Notes: generated by a model not told the origin, from the sequence alone. A DNA stretch of 57,760 bases from Methanobacteriota archaeon (GCA_011523055.1 WTHQ01000023.1:10915-68674), one strand, 5' to 3'; shown: positions 8,535-17,082, counted from the stretch's first letter. Numbers and translations: made by a program.

Positions 8535-8969
8535 TCATGACCCCATACTAGAGAGATATTCTTCTGCAACTTGCAGGGGGTCCTGTCCTGGATAGGATTC
8601 AACCTTCATTCTGATTTTAACCGGGTGCCTACCCCTAATCCCCTTCCCCAACACAACTCTTCCCTTCACAAATTCCTGAAGGTCTAACCTAAAGTGTAGG
8701 GTTTTATTATCATCCATCATCTTTTCCAAGCCTACTTCCAGGAGTTCAGTCAACATTGTTTTAGGAAGATTTCCAGTTAATTGCCTTACATCCCTTTTCC
8801 TTGTAGCCATGGCCTCGATTGTGAATTGTGTTGCACCGTGGTATGTTTTGCTACTTGAGACACTGAGCTCCGCATCATCATGTAGCAATTTTACCATAGC
8901 CTCGCAGATCAGGTCGACATCATCTACCGCAGAGCAAATCACTTTGATGTGGATTGACAAAATAGACAT
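8535..8969 (-). CDS. Small RNA-binding-type archaeal protein (COG1325/UPF0201-like)
   Basis: A 144-residue protein. The C-terminal pattern, with LHFRLDLQEFVKGRVVLG followed by a beta strand VKIRMKVESYP, resembles the 'LRLDKQ.A..G' segment of archaeal COG1325 or UPF0201 proteins. Those are predicted RNA-binding proteins linked to the exosome and translation clusters. I cannot separate the two families by eye. It reads leftward, divergent from eS1. A TATA-like box about 26 nt before its ATG suggests a leaderless transcript. Residues 1-60 form an alternating beta/alpha pattern typical of these small domains. Confidence 0.7.
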   Translation of the reverse strand: MSILSIHIKVICSAVDDVDLICEAMVKLLHDDAELSVSSSKTYHGATQFTIEAMATRKRDVRQLTGNLPKTMLTELLEVGLEKMMDDNKTLHFRLDLQEFVKGRVVLGKGIRGRHPVKIRMKVESYPGQDPLQVAEEYLSSMGS

Positions 8970-8990
8970 GTAATGAAGGGATTGTCAGGA

Positions 8991-9000
8991 TGATATATCT
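8991..9000 (-). promoter_or_regulatory. TATA-like box of the small RNA-binding-type gene
   Basis: On the minus strand this reads AGATATATCA, centred about 26 nt before the ATG at 8969. Archaeal TATA boxes lie about 25-28 nt before the transcription start, so transcription would begin at or next to the start codon. That is the leaderless arrangement common in archaea. Prediction from spacing only. Confidence 0.4.
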
Positions 9001-9013
9001 CTTGCTGAATATC

Positions 9014-9021
9014 GTATAAAT
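9014..9021 (+). promoter_or_regulatory. TATA-like box upstream of eS1
   Basis: GTATAAAT lies 80-88 nt before the eS1 ATG. With the usual archaeal spacing the transcript would start near 9043-9047, leaving a leader of about 57 nt that contains the GAGG motif at 9090-9093. Inferred from motif and spacing. Confidence 0.45.
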
Positions 9022-9101
9022 GATCGGCCGTTTGAAATAGTGGTCAGTTTTCGCCCGCCTTGCAAACGGGGCAGCCCCCGGTATACTACGAGGCATAGAC
9101 C

Positions 9102-10004
9102 ATGGCAAAAAGCGCGAAATCCAGATTAGCGGCACGTAAGCAGAGGGATAAGTGGAGGGCCAAGAGATGGTTTACGGTCAGGGCACCCAGAAATCCGTGG
9201 TCCTACCGCAACATTGGAGAAACTTTGGCCGAGGAAGACTCAATGCTGACAGGTAGAGTGTTCGAGATGATGCAGAATGAATTGGACGGGGATTTTTCCA
9301 AGATGCATGTCAAGGTGAAGTTCCAGATAACTCACACCATAGGAAGCGATGCCATAACTGAATTCGTAGGGCATGAAGTGGCAAAGGACCACATACGGAG
9401 GCAAGTCCGACGAGCAAGGTCGAAGGTCGATGATACTGTAGACGTTGTAACCGAAGACGGTTACTACATACGGATCAAACCAATCATAATCACCCACAGA
9501 ACAGCGAAATCTAGTCAAAAACAAGAAATGAGAGCAAGGGCTAGGGATGTCATCCTGAAATTTGGAGCAACATCCACATGGGTAACGGTGCAGAAATCCA
9601 TTATGGATGGCACGCTTGAAAACTCAATAAAAGACTCTATCTCAGCCATACACCCTGTCAGAGCGGTCATGCTCAGGAAGAGTCAGTTGATCCAATCTGG
9701 AGTCACCGTGGACGATGGACCTACACTGGAAGAGATAAGGTCACAGGAGGCACCTAGCTCCGATTCCAATACGGAGGACGAGGGCCCCACAGATGATGAG
9801 CACCCTCCCAACACCGAGGAACCCGATGAAACCGATGAGATGACTAACGACCCAGCAATAAACTCCGAGGACATCGAGCCTTCAGGTGAAACTACACCTG
9901 ACTACGAAGCTATGACTGTCGCACAACTCAAAGAATTGCTAAAGTCTGCAGGGAAACCAGTATCAGGCAAGAAGGCAGACTTAATTTCTAGGTTAATGGA
10001 GTAG
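9102..10004 (+). CDS. rps3ae: 30S ribosomal protein eS1 (S3Ae) with acidic linker and C-terminal SAP domain
   Basis: Residues 1-203 are ordinary archaeal eS1, a small-subunit protein near the mRNA exit region: the N-terminal WRAKRWFTVRAP, then ETLAEEDSMLTGR, VKFQITHTIGSDA and HPVRAVMLRKSQL. A Glu/Asp/Pro/Thr-rich disordered linker of about 65 residues (204-268) follows. Then comes a compact SAP motif (270-300, MTVAQLKELLKSAGKPVSGK and a final ADLISRLME). SAP domains usually bind DNA or RNA. Normal archaeal eS1 is about 200-220 residues, so about 80 residues are extra. GAGG lies 8 nt before the ATG. The MTAP-family gene begins 2 nt after the stop, so the two are probably co-transcribed. Confidence 0.96.
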   Translation: MAKSAKSRLAARKQRDKWRAKRWFTVRAPRNPWSYRNIGETLAEEDSMLTGRVFEMMQNELDGDFSKMHVKVKFQITHTIGSDAITEFVGHEVAKDHIRRQVRRARSKVDDTVDVVTEDGYYIRIKPIIITHRTAKSSQKQEMRARARDVILKFGATSTWVTVQKSIMDGTLENSIKDSISAIHPVRAVMLRKSQLIQSGVTVDDGPTLEEIRSQEAPSSDSNTEDEGPTDDEHPPNTEEPDETDEMTNDPAINSEDIEPSGETTPDYEAMTVAQLKELLKSAGKPVSGKKADLISRLME

Positions 10005-10006
10005 AT

Positions 10007-10753
10007 ATGAAACAACGACTCTGCGTCATTTCTGGCACAGGCATGGAATCATTAGCAGAAGAATTCTCATTTCAGGAACTGTTCCCAATTAGATCAGACA
10101 CACCATGGGGCCAAGTCCCCTTGATCCACCTCTCGTCTGGTGATGTCGACCTATTCTTGATAGACAGGCACCACACTAAATTTGAGGACAAAAGAAATCC
10201 CCCCCATAATATCAATCACAGAGCTAACATATACGCTGCTGCATCACTAAATCCTAGTTTGATAATTAGTGTGAATTCCGTGGGATCCATGTTAGAGGAA
10301 TTCCCACCGGGATCCGTCGGCATTGTCGGCGATGTTCTAGACCTCTTTTCTCCACCCATCACATTTCATGAAGAAGATGCAGTGCATGTAGATAGAACGA
10401 GGTGCTTCTCAGAAGCGTACATTCAGAAAATAGTGGCGAGTAAACAGAACTTAGGGCATATCACGAGTGGAATCATTGTAGCCCAGACTAGTGGCCCCCA
10501 GTTTGAATCCCCCTCAGAAATCCTCGCTCTCAAGGCAATGGGCGCCCATGCTGTCGGTATGACTCTGGGCCCGGAATCTAGACTAATTCGTGAAAAGAAC
10601 ATTCCACACGTAGCATTATGTTGTTCTTCAAACTGGGCGGCAGGCCTGACCCCTGGAGACCCCTCCACCCCCATCAAGCATGACCAGGTCTCAAATCAAG
10701 CAGATGCAATAAAATCCAAGGTTGCTAGCTGCATTGCATCCCTAATTCGATGA
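10007..10753 (+). CDS. Purine nucleoside phosphorylase, MTAP/MTIP family
   Basis: The enzyme class phosphorolyses 5'-methylthioadenosine, methylthioinosine or related nucleosides for purine and methionine salvage. Family marks are the N-terminal ISGTGMESLAE glycine loop, INHRANIYAAASL, TSGPQFESPSEILALKAMGA (the GPxFET/S substrate loop) and VGMTLGPESRLIREKNI. Length (248) is normal for the family. Which base is used (adenine or hypoxanthine) cannot be read safely. It sits 2 nt behind the eS1 gene, and nothing in the sequence explains this pairing beyond shared transcription. Confidence 0.9.
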   Translation: MKQRLCVISGTGMESLAEEFSFQELFPIRSDTPWGQVPLIHLSSGDVDLFLIDRHHTKFEDKRNPPHNINHRANIYAAASLNPSLIISVNSVGSMLEEFPPGSVGIVGDVLDLFSPPITFHEEDAVHVDRTRCFSEAYIQKIVASKQNLGHITSGIIVAQTSGPQFESPSEILALKAMGAHAVGMTLGPESRLIREKNIPHVALCCSSNWAAGLTPGDPSTPIKHDQVSNQADAIKSKVASCIASLIR

Positions 10754-10992
10754 CCGTTCGATTTCAGATAGCGTTGCCGAATCAATGCCCTACGGCCAGG
10801 ACGTATTACCTGGAAAAATTCCCCCTGCCGTATTGATTTTGGATAGGAAAACTGCCCAATCTTACCTGACGGGTCAAGATTGAGATAAATGAGTATATTT
10901 GTAGGATTTAATTAGAAAAATCCACAATCAAAGGTGTACTGACAGGTGCGAATTTGCCGAAGGAAATCAGAATTTACGTATTCGGCGATTTT
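10754..10992. other. Intergenic gap with several inverted repeats between convergent genes
   Basis: No convincing gene. Perfect or near-perfect inverted repeats occur at 10857-10882 (CAATCTT / AAGATTG), 10904-10923 (GGATTT / AAATCC), 10956-10986 (GCCGAA / TTCGGC) and 10987-11000 (GATTTT / AAAATC). The last one runs into the end of the leftward DUF2892-like gene. The region is AT-rich and lies between two convergent genes, so bidirectional termination signals are the simplest reading. Confidence 0.5.
10857..10882. terminator. Stem-loop, possible bidirectional terminator
   Basis: CAATCTT pairs with AAGATTG across a 12-nt loop that can add an ACC/GGT pair with one bulge. It lies 104 nt after the phosphorylase stop and 111 nt beyond the end of the convergent DUF2892-like gene. 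There is no long T tract, so the terminator reading is weak. Confidence 0.3.
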
Positions 10993-11232
10993 TCAAAATC
11001 TTGTTTTGAAACCCAGTGCTCTTACCACACACCAGCCAGATCTGGCCTCAAAAATAGAAAATGCACCGGATAGGAGAACCAATGCTACGCCAATGTGTCC
11101 AAGTGTTTCTGGTATGGGCAGAATATCTTGATCGACTATGAAGTACCCGAACAGTCCACCTAGGATTGCCAAGAGGCCACCGATGAGCCGGATCGTCTTG
11201 CCTTTTGCGTCAATGTTGCAAGCTAGAGGCAT
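10993..11232 (-). CDS. Small DUF2892-like membrane protein
   Basis: A 79-residue protein starting with MPLACNIDAKGKTIRLIGG. This fits the 'cNid..dR..R...G' start of DUF2892/YgaP-type membrane domains. Two hydrophobic helices follow (about 17-32 and 46-62), and the protein ends in EARSGWCVVRALGFKTRF, matching the 'RWCpLraLlG' ending of the family. The role is unknown; in bacteria the domain is often fused to rhodanese. It stands alone between convergent and codirectional neighbours. Confidence 0.75.
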   Translation of the reverse strand: MPLACNIDAKGKTIRLIGGLLAILGGLFGYFIVDQDILPIPETLGHIGVALVLLSGAFSIFEARSGWCVVRALGFKTRF

Positions 11233-11288
11233 GTGTGAATGTACCTTGGGTGTAATATTAAGCCGTGTTTTAGTGGTGTTTGAGTGTA

Positions 11289-11807
11289 CTATTTTCGAAT
11301 CAGTATCGTGTATGTGCTTTCGAAGTCGTCGCCTTCATGGTCAAATACTCTCTCTACAGTTCTGACGTCCCATTCGTTTGTGTCTATCCCATCGAAGGTT
11401 GTATCGCCTTGTAGGCTTTGGTGTACTCGTGTCAAATGAATCTCATCACACCTTGCTAGAAACAGATTGTATATCTGGGAGCCGCCTATCACCCAGAGTT
11501 CTTCGCATCCTTCCGAATATGCTATTTCTATTGCTCGGCCATCATAAAGGGCCACTTCCGCGCCTTCCATGGACGTCCTTGAGTCTCGGGACATCACAAT
11601 GTTCAGCCTATCTGGCAACGGCCTGTTGGACTCTGGTATGGATTCCCAAGTCTTTCTACCCATCACCACTGCATTGTATCCATCCCCCTTGGTCAGTTTT
11701 TTGAATCTCCTGAGGTCAGAACTAAGCCTCCAAGGGAGGTCCCCCTGATCCCCAATTAGGTTACCTTCGTCCATTGCCAGAATCATCTTTATTTTCACTA
11801 TAATCAC
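11289..11807 (-). CDS. folA: Dihydrofolate reductase
   Basis: DHFR regenerates tetrahydrofolate from the dihydrofolate released by ThyA. Family marks are [19 protein letters not shown] (active-site loop), [23 protein letters not shown] and [15 protein letters not shown]. The catalytic acid is the Asp of the segment [11 protein letters not shown]. The start is GTG at 11807, forming a GTGA overlap with the thyA stop; an internal ATG at 11786 would remove seven N-terminal residues. At 172 residues it is close to bacterial DHFR length. The thyA-folA order with overlap is the classic bacterial arrangement and suggests acquisition of both genes together. Confidence 0.96.
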   Translation of the reverse strand: MIIVKIKMILAMDEGNLIGDQGDLPWRLSSDLRRFKKLTKGDGYNAVVMGRKTWESIPESNRPLPDRLNIVMSRDSRTSMEGAEVALYDGRAIEIAYSEGCEELWVIGGSQIYNLFLARCDEIHLTRVHQSLQGDTTFDGIDTNEWDVRTVERVFDHEGDDFESTYTILIRK

Positions 11808-12598
11808 ACACTAATTGGGGCTTTGATATGGTCATGATGGGTGTAACCCTCGATCGAGATGTGCTCATATCTAAACTCGTCAATGTTCCTTATTTCCTTG
11901 TTCAAGATCAACTTGGGCAGAGGGAGTGGTTCTCTAGTGATCTGCAATTTGGCTTGTTCAAGATGATTGAGATACAAATGGCAATCTCCGCCTGTCCAAA
12001 CAAATTCACCAGGTCTCAATCCACATACCTGGGCCATCATGCACGTTAGTAGCGCATATGATGATATGTTGAATGGAACTCCGAGAAAGGCATCAGCACT
12101 CCTTTGATACAACTGGCAAGAAAGGCGATCCTCTGCGACATAGAATTGGAAAAGTGCGTGACATGGCATCAGGGCCATTTTGTCAAGCTCACCTACGTTC
12201 CACGCTGATACTATTATTCTGCGACTTTCGGGGTTGTTTTGAAGAAGATCCACGGCCTGATGTAGTTGGTCCAGTATACGACCATCTGTGGTTGCCCATT
12301 TCCTCCATTGTTTCCCATAAACAGGCCCTAGGTCACCATTCTGATCAGCCCACTCATTCCAGATCTTTATTTTGTTGTCCCTGAGATAGGATATGTTGGT
12401 ATCTCCACTGATGAACCACAACAATTCATGAATTACTGACGGCCAGTGTATCCTCTTTGTGGTAACGGCCGGAAATCCATTGTTCAGATCGAACCTCATT
12501 TGATGACCGAATACCGACAACGTGCCAGTGCCAGTGCGATCGCCCTTCTTGACACCCTCATCGAGAATCTTCCTAAGCAGGTCAAGATAGGTTTCCAC
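11804..12598 (-). CDS. thyA: Thymidylate synthase ThyA
   Basis: Converts dUMP to dTMP using methylene-tetrahydrofolate and leaves dihydrofolate. At 264 residues it has the length of the E. coli enzyme. The catalytic Cys146 lies in [14 protein letters not shown], followed by [20 protein letters not shown], and the protein ends in IKAPISV. It is the typical bacterial ThyA rather than the flavin-dependent ThyX or the distant archaeal ThyA form. Its stop overlaps the folA GTG by 4 nt. The leftward operon continues into folA, which recycles its product. Confidence 0.98.
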   Translation of the reverse strand: METYLDLLRKILDEGVKKGDRTGTGTLSVFGHQMRFDLNNGFPAVTTKRIHWPSVIHELLWFISGDTNISYLRDNKIKIWNEWADQNGDLGPVYGKQWRKWATTDGRILDQLHQAVDLLQNNPESRRIIVSAWNVGELDKMALMPCHALFQFYVAEDRLSCQLYQRSADAFLGVPFNISSYALLTCMMAQVCGLRPGEFVWTGGDCHLYLNHLEQAKLQITREPLPLPKLILNKEIRNIDEFRYEHISIEGYTHHDHIKAPISV

Positions 12599-12636
12599 GA
12601 AATGGTTACGAAGTAGACAGTTTTTGTAATATGTGA

Positions 12637-13419
12637 TTAGGGGGCGCCCATATCCTCGAGGGTGCCCATCAATTGATCAGTGAACTTTCTGTAAATATCG
12701 CCCATCATCTCTTGGGATTCCCCTGGTTCTGACGACAACATCGATGAAATTTCCTCCTCGCTGAGATTATAGCCTTCTGGTGAGAGAATCCAATCCTTGA
12801 ATGTGATGGGAACTCCAAATTCCACAACAATAGGTGAGAAAAGGTTGATCTTTGATTTACCTGGCTTCATGAAATCTCGAGCCCCCTTGATACAAACGGG
12901 TACGATTTGAGCATGGGGGAATTTAGCCGCTAATCTGGCGATTCCGGTCTTGCCCTTCTGTAAGAAAGGGGGCGAGGCTCTTCTTGACCTAGTCCCTTCC
13001 GGGAAGATACCCATCCAACCCCCGTCAGTTAATACGTCAACTGCAATAGACAGTGCTTGTGTGCCACCCGCGTTCCTATTTGTCTCAATCTGTCCTGTGG
13101 ATAGCATAACTAACTTGGTAAGGCCCCCTGTGAAGTGTTCTGCCTTTGCTAGATATCTGACTGGTTTCCTAGCCCCCATAATCACTACTATGGGGTCAAC
13201 GTGTGATGTATGATTCCCCGCTAAAATTACCGGACCATTACCGGGTAGTCGATTTAGGCCAACGTACTTCACATTCGTAAGAGATCTGACTACAGGAGGA
13301 AGTGACGCCATCAAAGCCCTGTAGAAAAATGGAACACGCCTAGTCTGACCAGTGCCGGATAGGCCTGTCGCAGCGGAGAGCCTTGTGAATGGGTCCCCCA
13401 TCCTTCCCTCCTCAATCAA
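12637..13419 (-). CDS. 1-acylglycerol-3-phosphate acyltransferase-like (PlsC family)
   Basis: Contains the PlsC signature: HTSHVD (the HX4D catalytic block) at about 69-74 and [14 protein letters not shown] (block III) at about 136-150, with [11 protein letters not shown] between them. The length of 260 is normal. Bacterial homologues acylate lysophosphatidic acid on the inner membrane. Archaeal membranes are built from isoprenoid ethers, so the substrate here is not obvious. Such genes have been reported in Marine Group II archaea in discussions of the lipid divide. The start may be the ATG at 13401 instead of 13419. It stands alone, leftward, upstream of thyA. Confidence 0.9.
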   Translation of the reverse strand: MIEEGRMGDPFTRLSAATGLSGTGQTRRVPFFYRALMASLPPVVRSLTNVKYVGLNRLPGNGPVILAGNHTSHVDPIVVIMGARKPVRYLAKAEHFTGGLTKLVMLSTGQIETNRNAGGTQALSIAVDVLTDGGWMGIFPEGTRSRRASPPFLQKGKTGIARLAAKFPHAQIVPVCIKGARDFMKPGKSKINLFSPIVVEFGVPITFKDWILSPEGYNLSEEEISSMLSSEPGESQEMMGDIYRKFTDQLMGTLEDMGAP

Positions 13420-13479
13420 TCAGGATTTGATGGTTTTTGCCGGACAAGCCTTCATGACCCGGGTAGCTGGCCACAAGCC

Positions 13480-14634
13480 ATGGGCATCAAGGTCACAGTG
13501 AAATCCATTGCTATGACCATAATGCTCGTTTCCGTGACTTCCATTCCCGTGTCCGCGGAATACAAGGAGGACACCTGGTTGGCGAACGTAATCGGGCCAG
13601 AACTGTTGGAGAAGGGTGACGAGTTTGGCTGCCAGGCCCCACATGACTCAGAACACTTGGCAAATTTTGATTTCGTTGTTGCATGCAAGGACTACCTTAA
13701 CGAGAGGATAAACTCATCGAGATGGGGGGTTGATCCCATCTCCTTCGCTACACCAAAGGGAAACATATCCCCCGAATTTACTGGGGCACTTCACAAGGCA
13801 GGTTTCACGATAATCGGCGACCTCAGCCAGACAGAAGATCAAAATTTTACCGTCATAAATAGAAACGGCGGTTCAATAGAGTCCGGTCTCGCCAATAGAA
13901 GTTTAATCGAATCGATCGAAGAAGGCAATCTAGTTTCCCTGTATTGGGTTGCTAGGGTCGATGACATGAATATCAGGAGGGACCGTCAATTGGTGTCTTG
14001 GATTTTGGAGCAAGATTATTGGTTCACAACTTGGGGTGAGTGGGTAACTCATCAGGGATCGTCATTGCGCATAACAGCACACGCTAACTCCACACATCTG
14101 ACGTTCACAAATCCCGAGGGCGGTCCTTGGAGGACCCCCGGAACGATATTCTATGACAGCCAGGGCAAGAACTCCTCTTTGTCTTGGTCCGACGAACAAT
14201 ACAACGAGCTTGGTATTGATGATAGAATACTCAGGGCGGGCTACAGGAATGTCACGGATCGTGGTATTTACATAACGATACCACAGGGAGAATCGGTATC
14301 TGTCGAGCGAATTGACGGGGGGGAAATCAACTTCCAACCAACCTTGTTCAATGGCCTCGAAAAAGGTTTGACCATAGCAGGCCATCATGCGACGAACATG
14401 AGGGAATGGAGCCAAGATTTTTCAGACACACCACTTCGATTCACCTGGTTGGTTGAAAGGGAAGAGATTCCAGCCCCCTCCTTGCTTTTACCAGCTCTTG
14501 CTATGTCTGTGCTTATCGCTACTCCGATTGCAATCAGACACATTATCGCCAAGGATCGTACTCAATTGAAAGTCGGGCCATCAATGGAGACTCCAGAATC
14601 CCTCATCTCTGAAACTATTCGAGATATCGCGTGA
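13480..14634 (+). CDS. Secreted protein with C-terminal membrane anchor, unknown function
   Basis: 384 residues with a signal peptide (about 1-27, ending in PVSAE), a long extracellular part and one C-terminal membrane helix (about 332-352, LLLPALAMSVLIATPIAIRH) with a short cytoplasmic tail. The extracellular part has aromatic-rich segments such as YWFTTWGEWVTHQG, and two or three Cys. I recognise no named domain. The last 73 nt overlap the 3' end of the leftward gene at 14562. Both frames read well, so the overlap looks real. The topology matches several other surface proteins in this window. Confidence 0.75.
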   Translation: MGIKVTVKSIAMTIMLVSVTSIPVSAEYKEDTWLANVIGPELLEKGDEFGCQAPHDSEHLANFDFVVACKDYLNERINSSRWGVDPISFATPKGNISPEFTGALHKAGFTIIGDLSQTEDQNFTVINRNGGSIESGLANRSLIESIEEGNLVSLYWVARVDDMNIRRDRQLVSWILEQDYWFTTWGEWVTHQGSSLRITAHANSTHLTFTNPEGGPWRTPGTIFYDSQGKNSSLSWSDEQYNELGIDDRILRAGYRNVTDRGIYITIPQGESVSVERIDGGEINFQPTLFNGLEKGLTIAGHHATNMREWSQDFSDTPLRFTWLVEREEIPAPSLLLPALAMSVLIATPIAIRHIIAKDRTQLKVGPSMETPESLISETIRDIA

Positions 14635-15617
14635 TCGGGCAAGACCTCAGGTGGGTGGACACCAAGTGGAACAAGGTCTTCGTCTTCAAGTATCATTTCT
14701 GCGCATATTGCTGTAACCAAGCCAGTCGTCCTAGCCATAGAGTGTCCATCTTTGCCACCGTTGTCCTCCAAAACCCATTCCACGGATTGACCTAGCCTAT
14801 TCTGAGCCTTGACTTTCAACCAAGTAAACTCTGGTGTTCCCGGATCATACTTCCATTCCTCGATCAACCTCGCTCGATCCAATTGTCCACTTTCTATGTG
14901 TTCGAGGTAGCATTGAATATGGCCAGGCCACCTTACCGTATACTCAGCCATTTCAGAACAAGGTATGCTGGTGGTTAATGACCTCAAGCCATCAGTGAGG
15001 AAGGCTTCCATTTCTCCATGCCCTGGAACGGATATCTCGTGACGATCAGATAGGGCGGGAATGATTACTTCTCGTCCTTCGATCATGACTCGAGCGGGCC
15101 TTGTGTACTCCTCGATAACATCAGTTGGTGAGAAGGGGGCCATGTAGCTCCATTTGCCCTCGGGATTAACGGGATTACCTCCAACCCATATTTTCAACGA
15201 TTCCAGGGGCCCTAAACTCCTGTGTCCTTGAATTGCGAACATGTTGGATAGTCCTGGGGCTATGCCCACGTCCCATAGTACCCTAGAGCCATGTTGAGCT
15301 GCTTCAGACGCACTGACATCAGGAGTAACCTCGCTGAATGACAAGTCAATTATCTTCATACGATGGCCGCACATTGCCCTTGTCCATTTACTGCCAATTG
15401 ATCCCGGTAGCATGTTCAGGACCAATGACCCGCTTATTCCGGCAAAAAACTGGTCCTTGGGAAAATCCGATGATATTTTGTGGGCTACTACATTTTCGAC
15501 GTTGTCGACTACAGATGGGTCGAGATCGTATGCATGGATGAGGTGGCCTTTCGCTGCCAAACGCCTAACGACGTAAGAGCCAACTAGACCAACTCCGAAA
15601 CAGTGAATTGTTTCCAT
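14562..15617 (-). CDS. Saccharopine dehydrogenase-like NAD(P)-dependent oxidoreductase
   Basis: The N-terminus, IHCFGVGLVGSYVVRRLA, is a Rossmann dinucleotide-binding loop (GxGxxGxxxxxxL), and HAYDLDPS supplies the acidic end of beta 2. The middle part (DVGIAPGLSNMFA) resembles the 'DaG..PGl.n~~a' segment of saccharopine dehydrogenase, lysine 6-dehydrogenase and related enzymes. The length of 351 is typical. The true substrate (saccharopine, lysine, or a carboxynorspermidine-type compound) cannot be told from the sequence. It is transcribed leftward, divergent from trpS, and its 3' end overlaps the convergent secreted-protein gene. Confidence 0.82.
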   Translation of the reverse strand: METIHCFGVGLVGSYVVRRLAAKGHLIHAYDLDPSVVDNVENVVAHKISSDFPKDQFFAGISGSLVLNMLPGSIGSKWTRAMCGHRMKIIDLSFSEVTPDVSASEAAQHGSRVLWDVGIAPGLSNMFAIQGHRSLGPLESLKIWVGGNPVNPEGKWSYMAPFSPTDVIEEYTRPARVMIEGREVIIPALSDRHEISVPGHGEMEAFLTDGLRSLTTSIPCSEMAEYTVRWPGHIQCYLEHIESGQLDRARLIEEWKYDPGTPEFTWLKVKAQNRLGQSVEWVLEDNGGKDGHSMARTTGLVTAICAEMILEDEDLVPLGVHPPEVLPDHAISRIVSEMRDSGVSIDGPTFN

Positions 15618-15702
15618 CGTACACCTGTGTTGGCATTCTTTATTCGATTTATCGGCATAATTCCAGCAAAGGCTTGATTTCTATCTTTGAGTGCCGCTTG
15701 GC

Positions 15703-17082
15703 ATGGAGGACGTGAAGATTGACCCTTGGGCCTCCGATCATTCAACGGACTATGATCTAATAACCCGTAAATTTGGCCTTGACCAGATCAACGTAGATGA
15801 GCTAACTAATCCCAGCATGCTGCATAGACGTGGCTTGGTCTTTGCACATAGAGACCTGAACGTCATTTTGGAAGCCGCGAACAATAATTCGCCTTTTGGA
15901 GTTTTAACAGGGCTGATGCCATCTGGCAGAATGCATCTTGGCCACACTATGGTCATCGAGCAGGCCAAGTGGTACCAAGCCCAAGGTGCAGATGTCTCTG
16001 TTGCAGTTGCGGATTTGGAATCCTTGGCTACCAGGGGCGTGTCATTGGAAAAGGGTAGGAAGGTAGCTCTAGAGGAGTATGTCTCTAACTATGCTGCGAT
16101 GGGGTTGGATCCGGAAAAAACCAGTGTCTATTTTCAATCTACTCGCTCTGACGTCCAAAAGCTAGGTTTTTCATTGGGCAGGAGGACCAATTTGTCAGAA
16201 TTGGGTTCCATATACGGATTCGAGGGTGAAACTAACCTAGCTCATGTTCAAGCACCACTTGTCCAGGTGGGGGATATCGTTCACCCAATGTTGGATAGGT
16301 ACGGGGGTATCAGGCCTATCGTCGTCCCCGTTGGTGTGGATCAGGACCCGCACATTCGACTCACAAGGGACATAGTCAGTAAATCACAGTGGTTCAACCT
16401 AAAAGCACAGAGAGGGGGAGGCTTACTACTTTCCCTTAGCATCCAACCAGAAAATTTCGACGTTTTTGGGATGGCTGAAAGTGGCAGGGTAGATAGGAAA
16501 ATCAGAGGTCAGGTCTTTCAAAGGATACATGATCTACTCTCAAATTTAGGATATGCTGATATCGCTTCAAACGCAAAACACGGAACTGTCACCATACCAG
16601 CAGCGACCCGTAGGGACATGATCTCTATCAGGTCCCACTTGGCTCATCTGGAAAGGGATATGGGGGGCCTTGGGCTTATGGCCCCTTCTTCGAGCTATCA
16701 TAGGTTCGCCATGGGTCTGACAGGTGGGAAGATGTCATCATCGAAGCCAGAAACAACCATCTTTCTTGATGACTCGATAAGCGAAATGAGATCAAAGGTC
16801 AAGAAGGCACACAGCGGGGGCAGACCAACCGTGGAAGAACATCGGAGATACGGGGGCGACCCATCTAGGGACGTCGCATTCCAGTACCTCAAGTTCTTTT
16901 TTGAGCCCGATGACGATGAACTGCGCAGAGTAGCGAACGACTACCAATCAGGGAAAATGCTAGCGGGAGAGATGAAAGTCATGTGCGCTGACCAAGCGGA
17001 GATTTGGATGTCGGAACTAAAAGAGAACCGTGATCAATGGTCAGATCGGCTAGGTGAATTCCTTGCGCCTGACGCGGCCTAG
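15703..17082 (+). CDS. trpS: Tryptophanyl-tRNA synthetase (archaeal/eukaryotic type)
   Basis: A class I synthetase that charges tRNA-Trp. The HIGH-type motif is PSGRMHLGHTMV and the KMSKS-type motif is GGKMSSSKPETTIF, both in the form seen in archaeal and eukaryotic TrpRS. GVDQDPHIRLTRDI matches the tryptophan-site region. The N-terminus, VKIDPWASDHSTDYDLI, also matches archaeal TrpRS. I place the start at ATG 15703; GTG at 15691 would add four residues. The 3' end overlaps the zpr1-like gene by 4 nt, tail to tail. Confidence 0.96.
   Translation: MEDVKIDPWASDHSTDYDLITRKFGLDQINVDELTNPSMLHRRGLVFAHRDLNVILEAANNNSPFGVLTGLMPSGRMHLGHTMVIEQAKWYQAQGADVSVAVADLESLATRGVSLEKGRKVALEEYVSNYAAMGLDPEKTSVYFQSTRSDVQKLGFSLGRRTNLSELGSIYGFEGETNLAHVQAPLVQVGDIVHPMLDRYGGIRPIVVPVGVDQDPHIRLTRDIVSKSQWFNLKAQRGGGLLLSLSIQPENFDVFGMAESGRVDRKIRGQVFQRIHDLLSNLGYADIASNAKHGTVTIPAATRRDMISIRSHLAHLERDMGGLGLMAPSSSYHRFAMGLTGGKMSSSKPETTIFLDDSISEMRSKVKKAHSGGRPTVEEHRRYGGDPSRDVAFQYLKFFFEPDDDELRRVANDYQSGKMLAGEMKVMCADQAEIWMSELKENRDQWSDRLGEFLAPDAA

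Noticed and set aside
9240-9524. Open frame of 94 codons on the - strand
   Set aside because: Antisense to the well-conserved eS1 core.
11378-11704. Open frame of 108 codons on the + strand
   Set aside because: Antisense to folA, which has full family motifs; composition is shadow-like.
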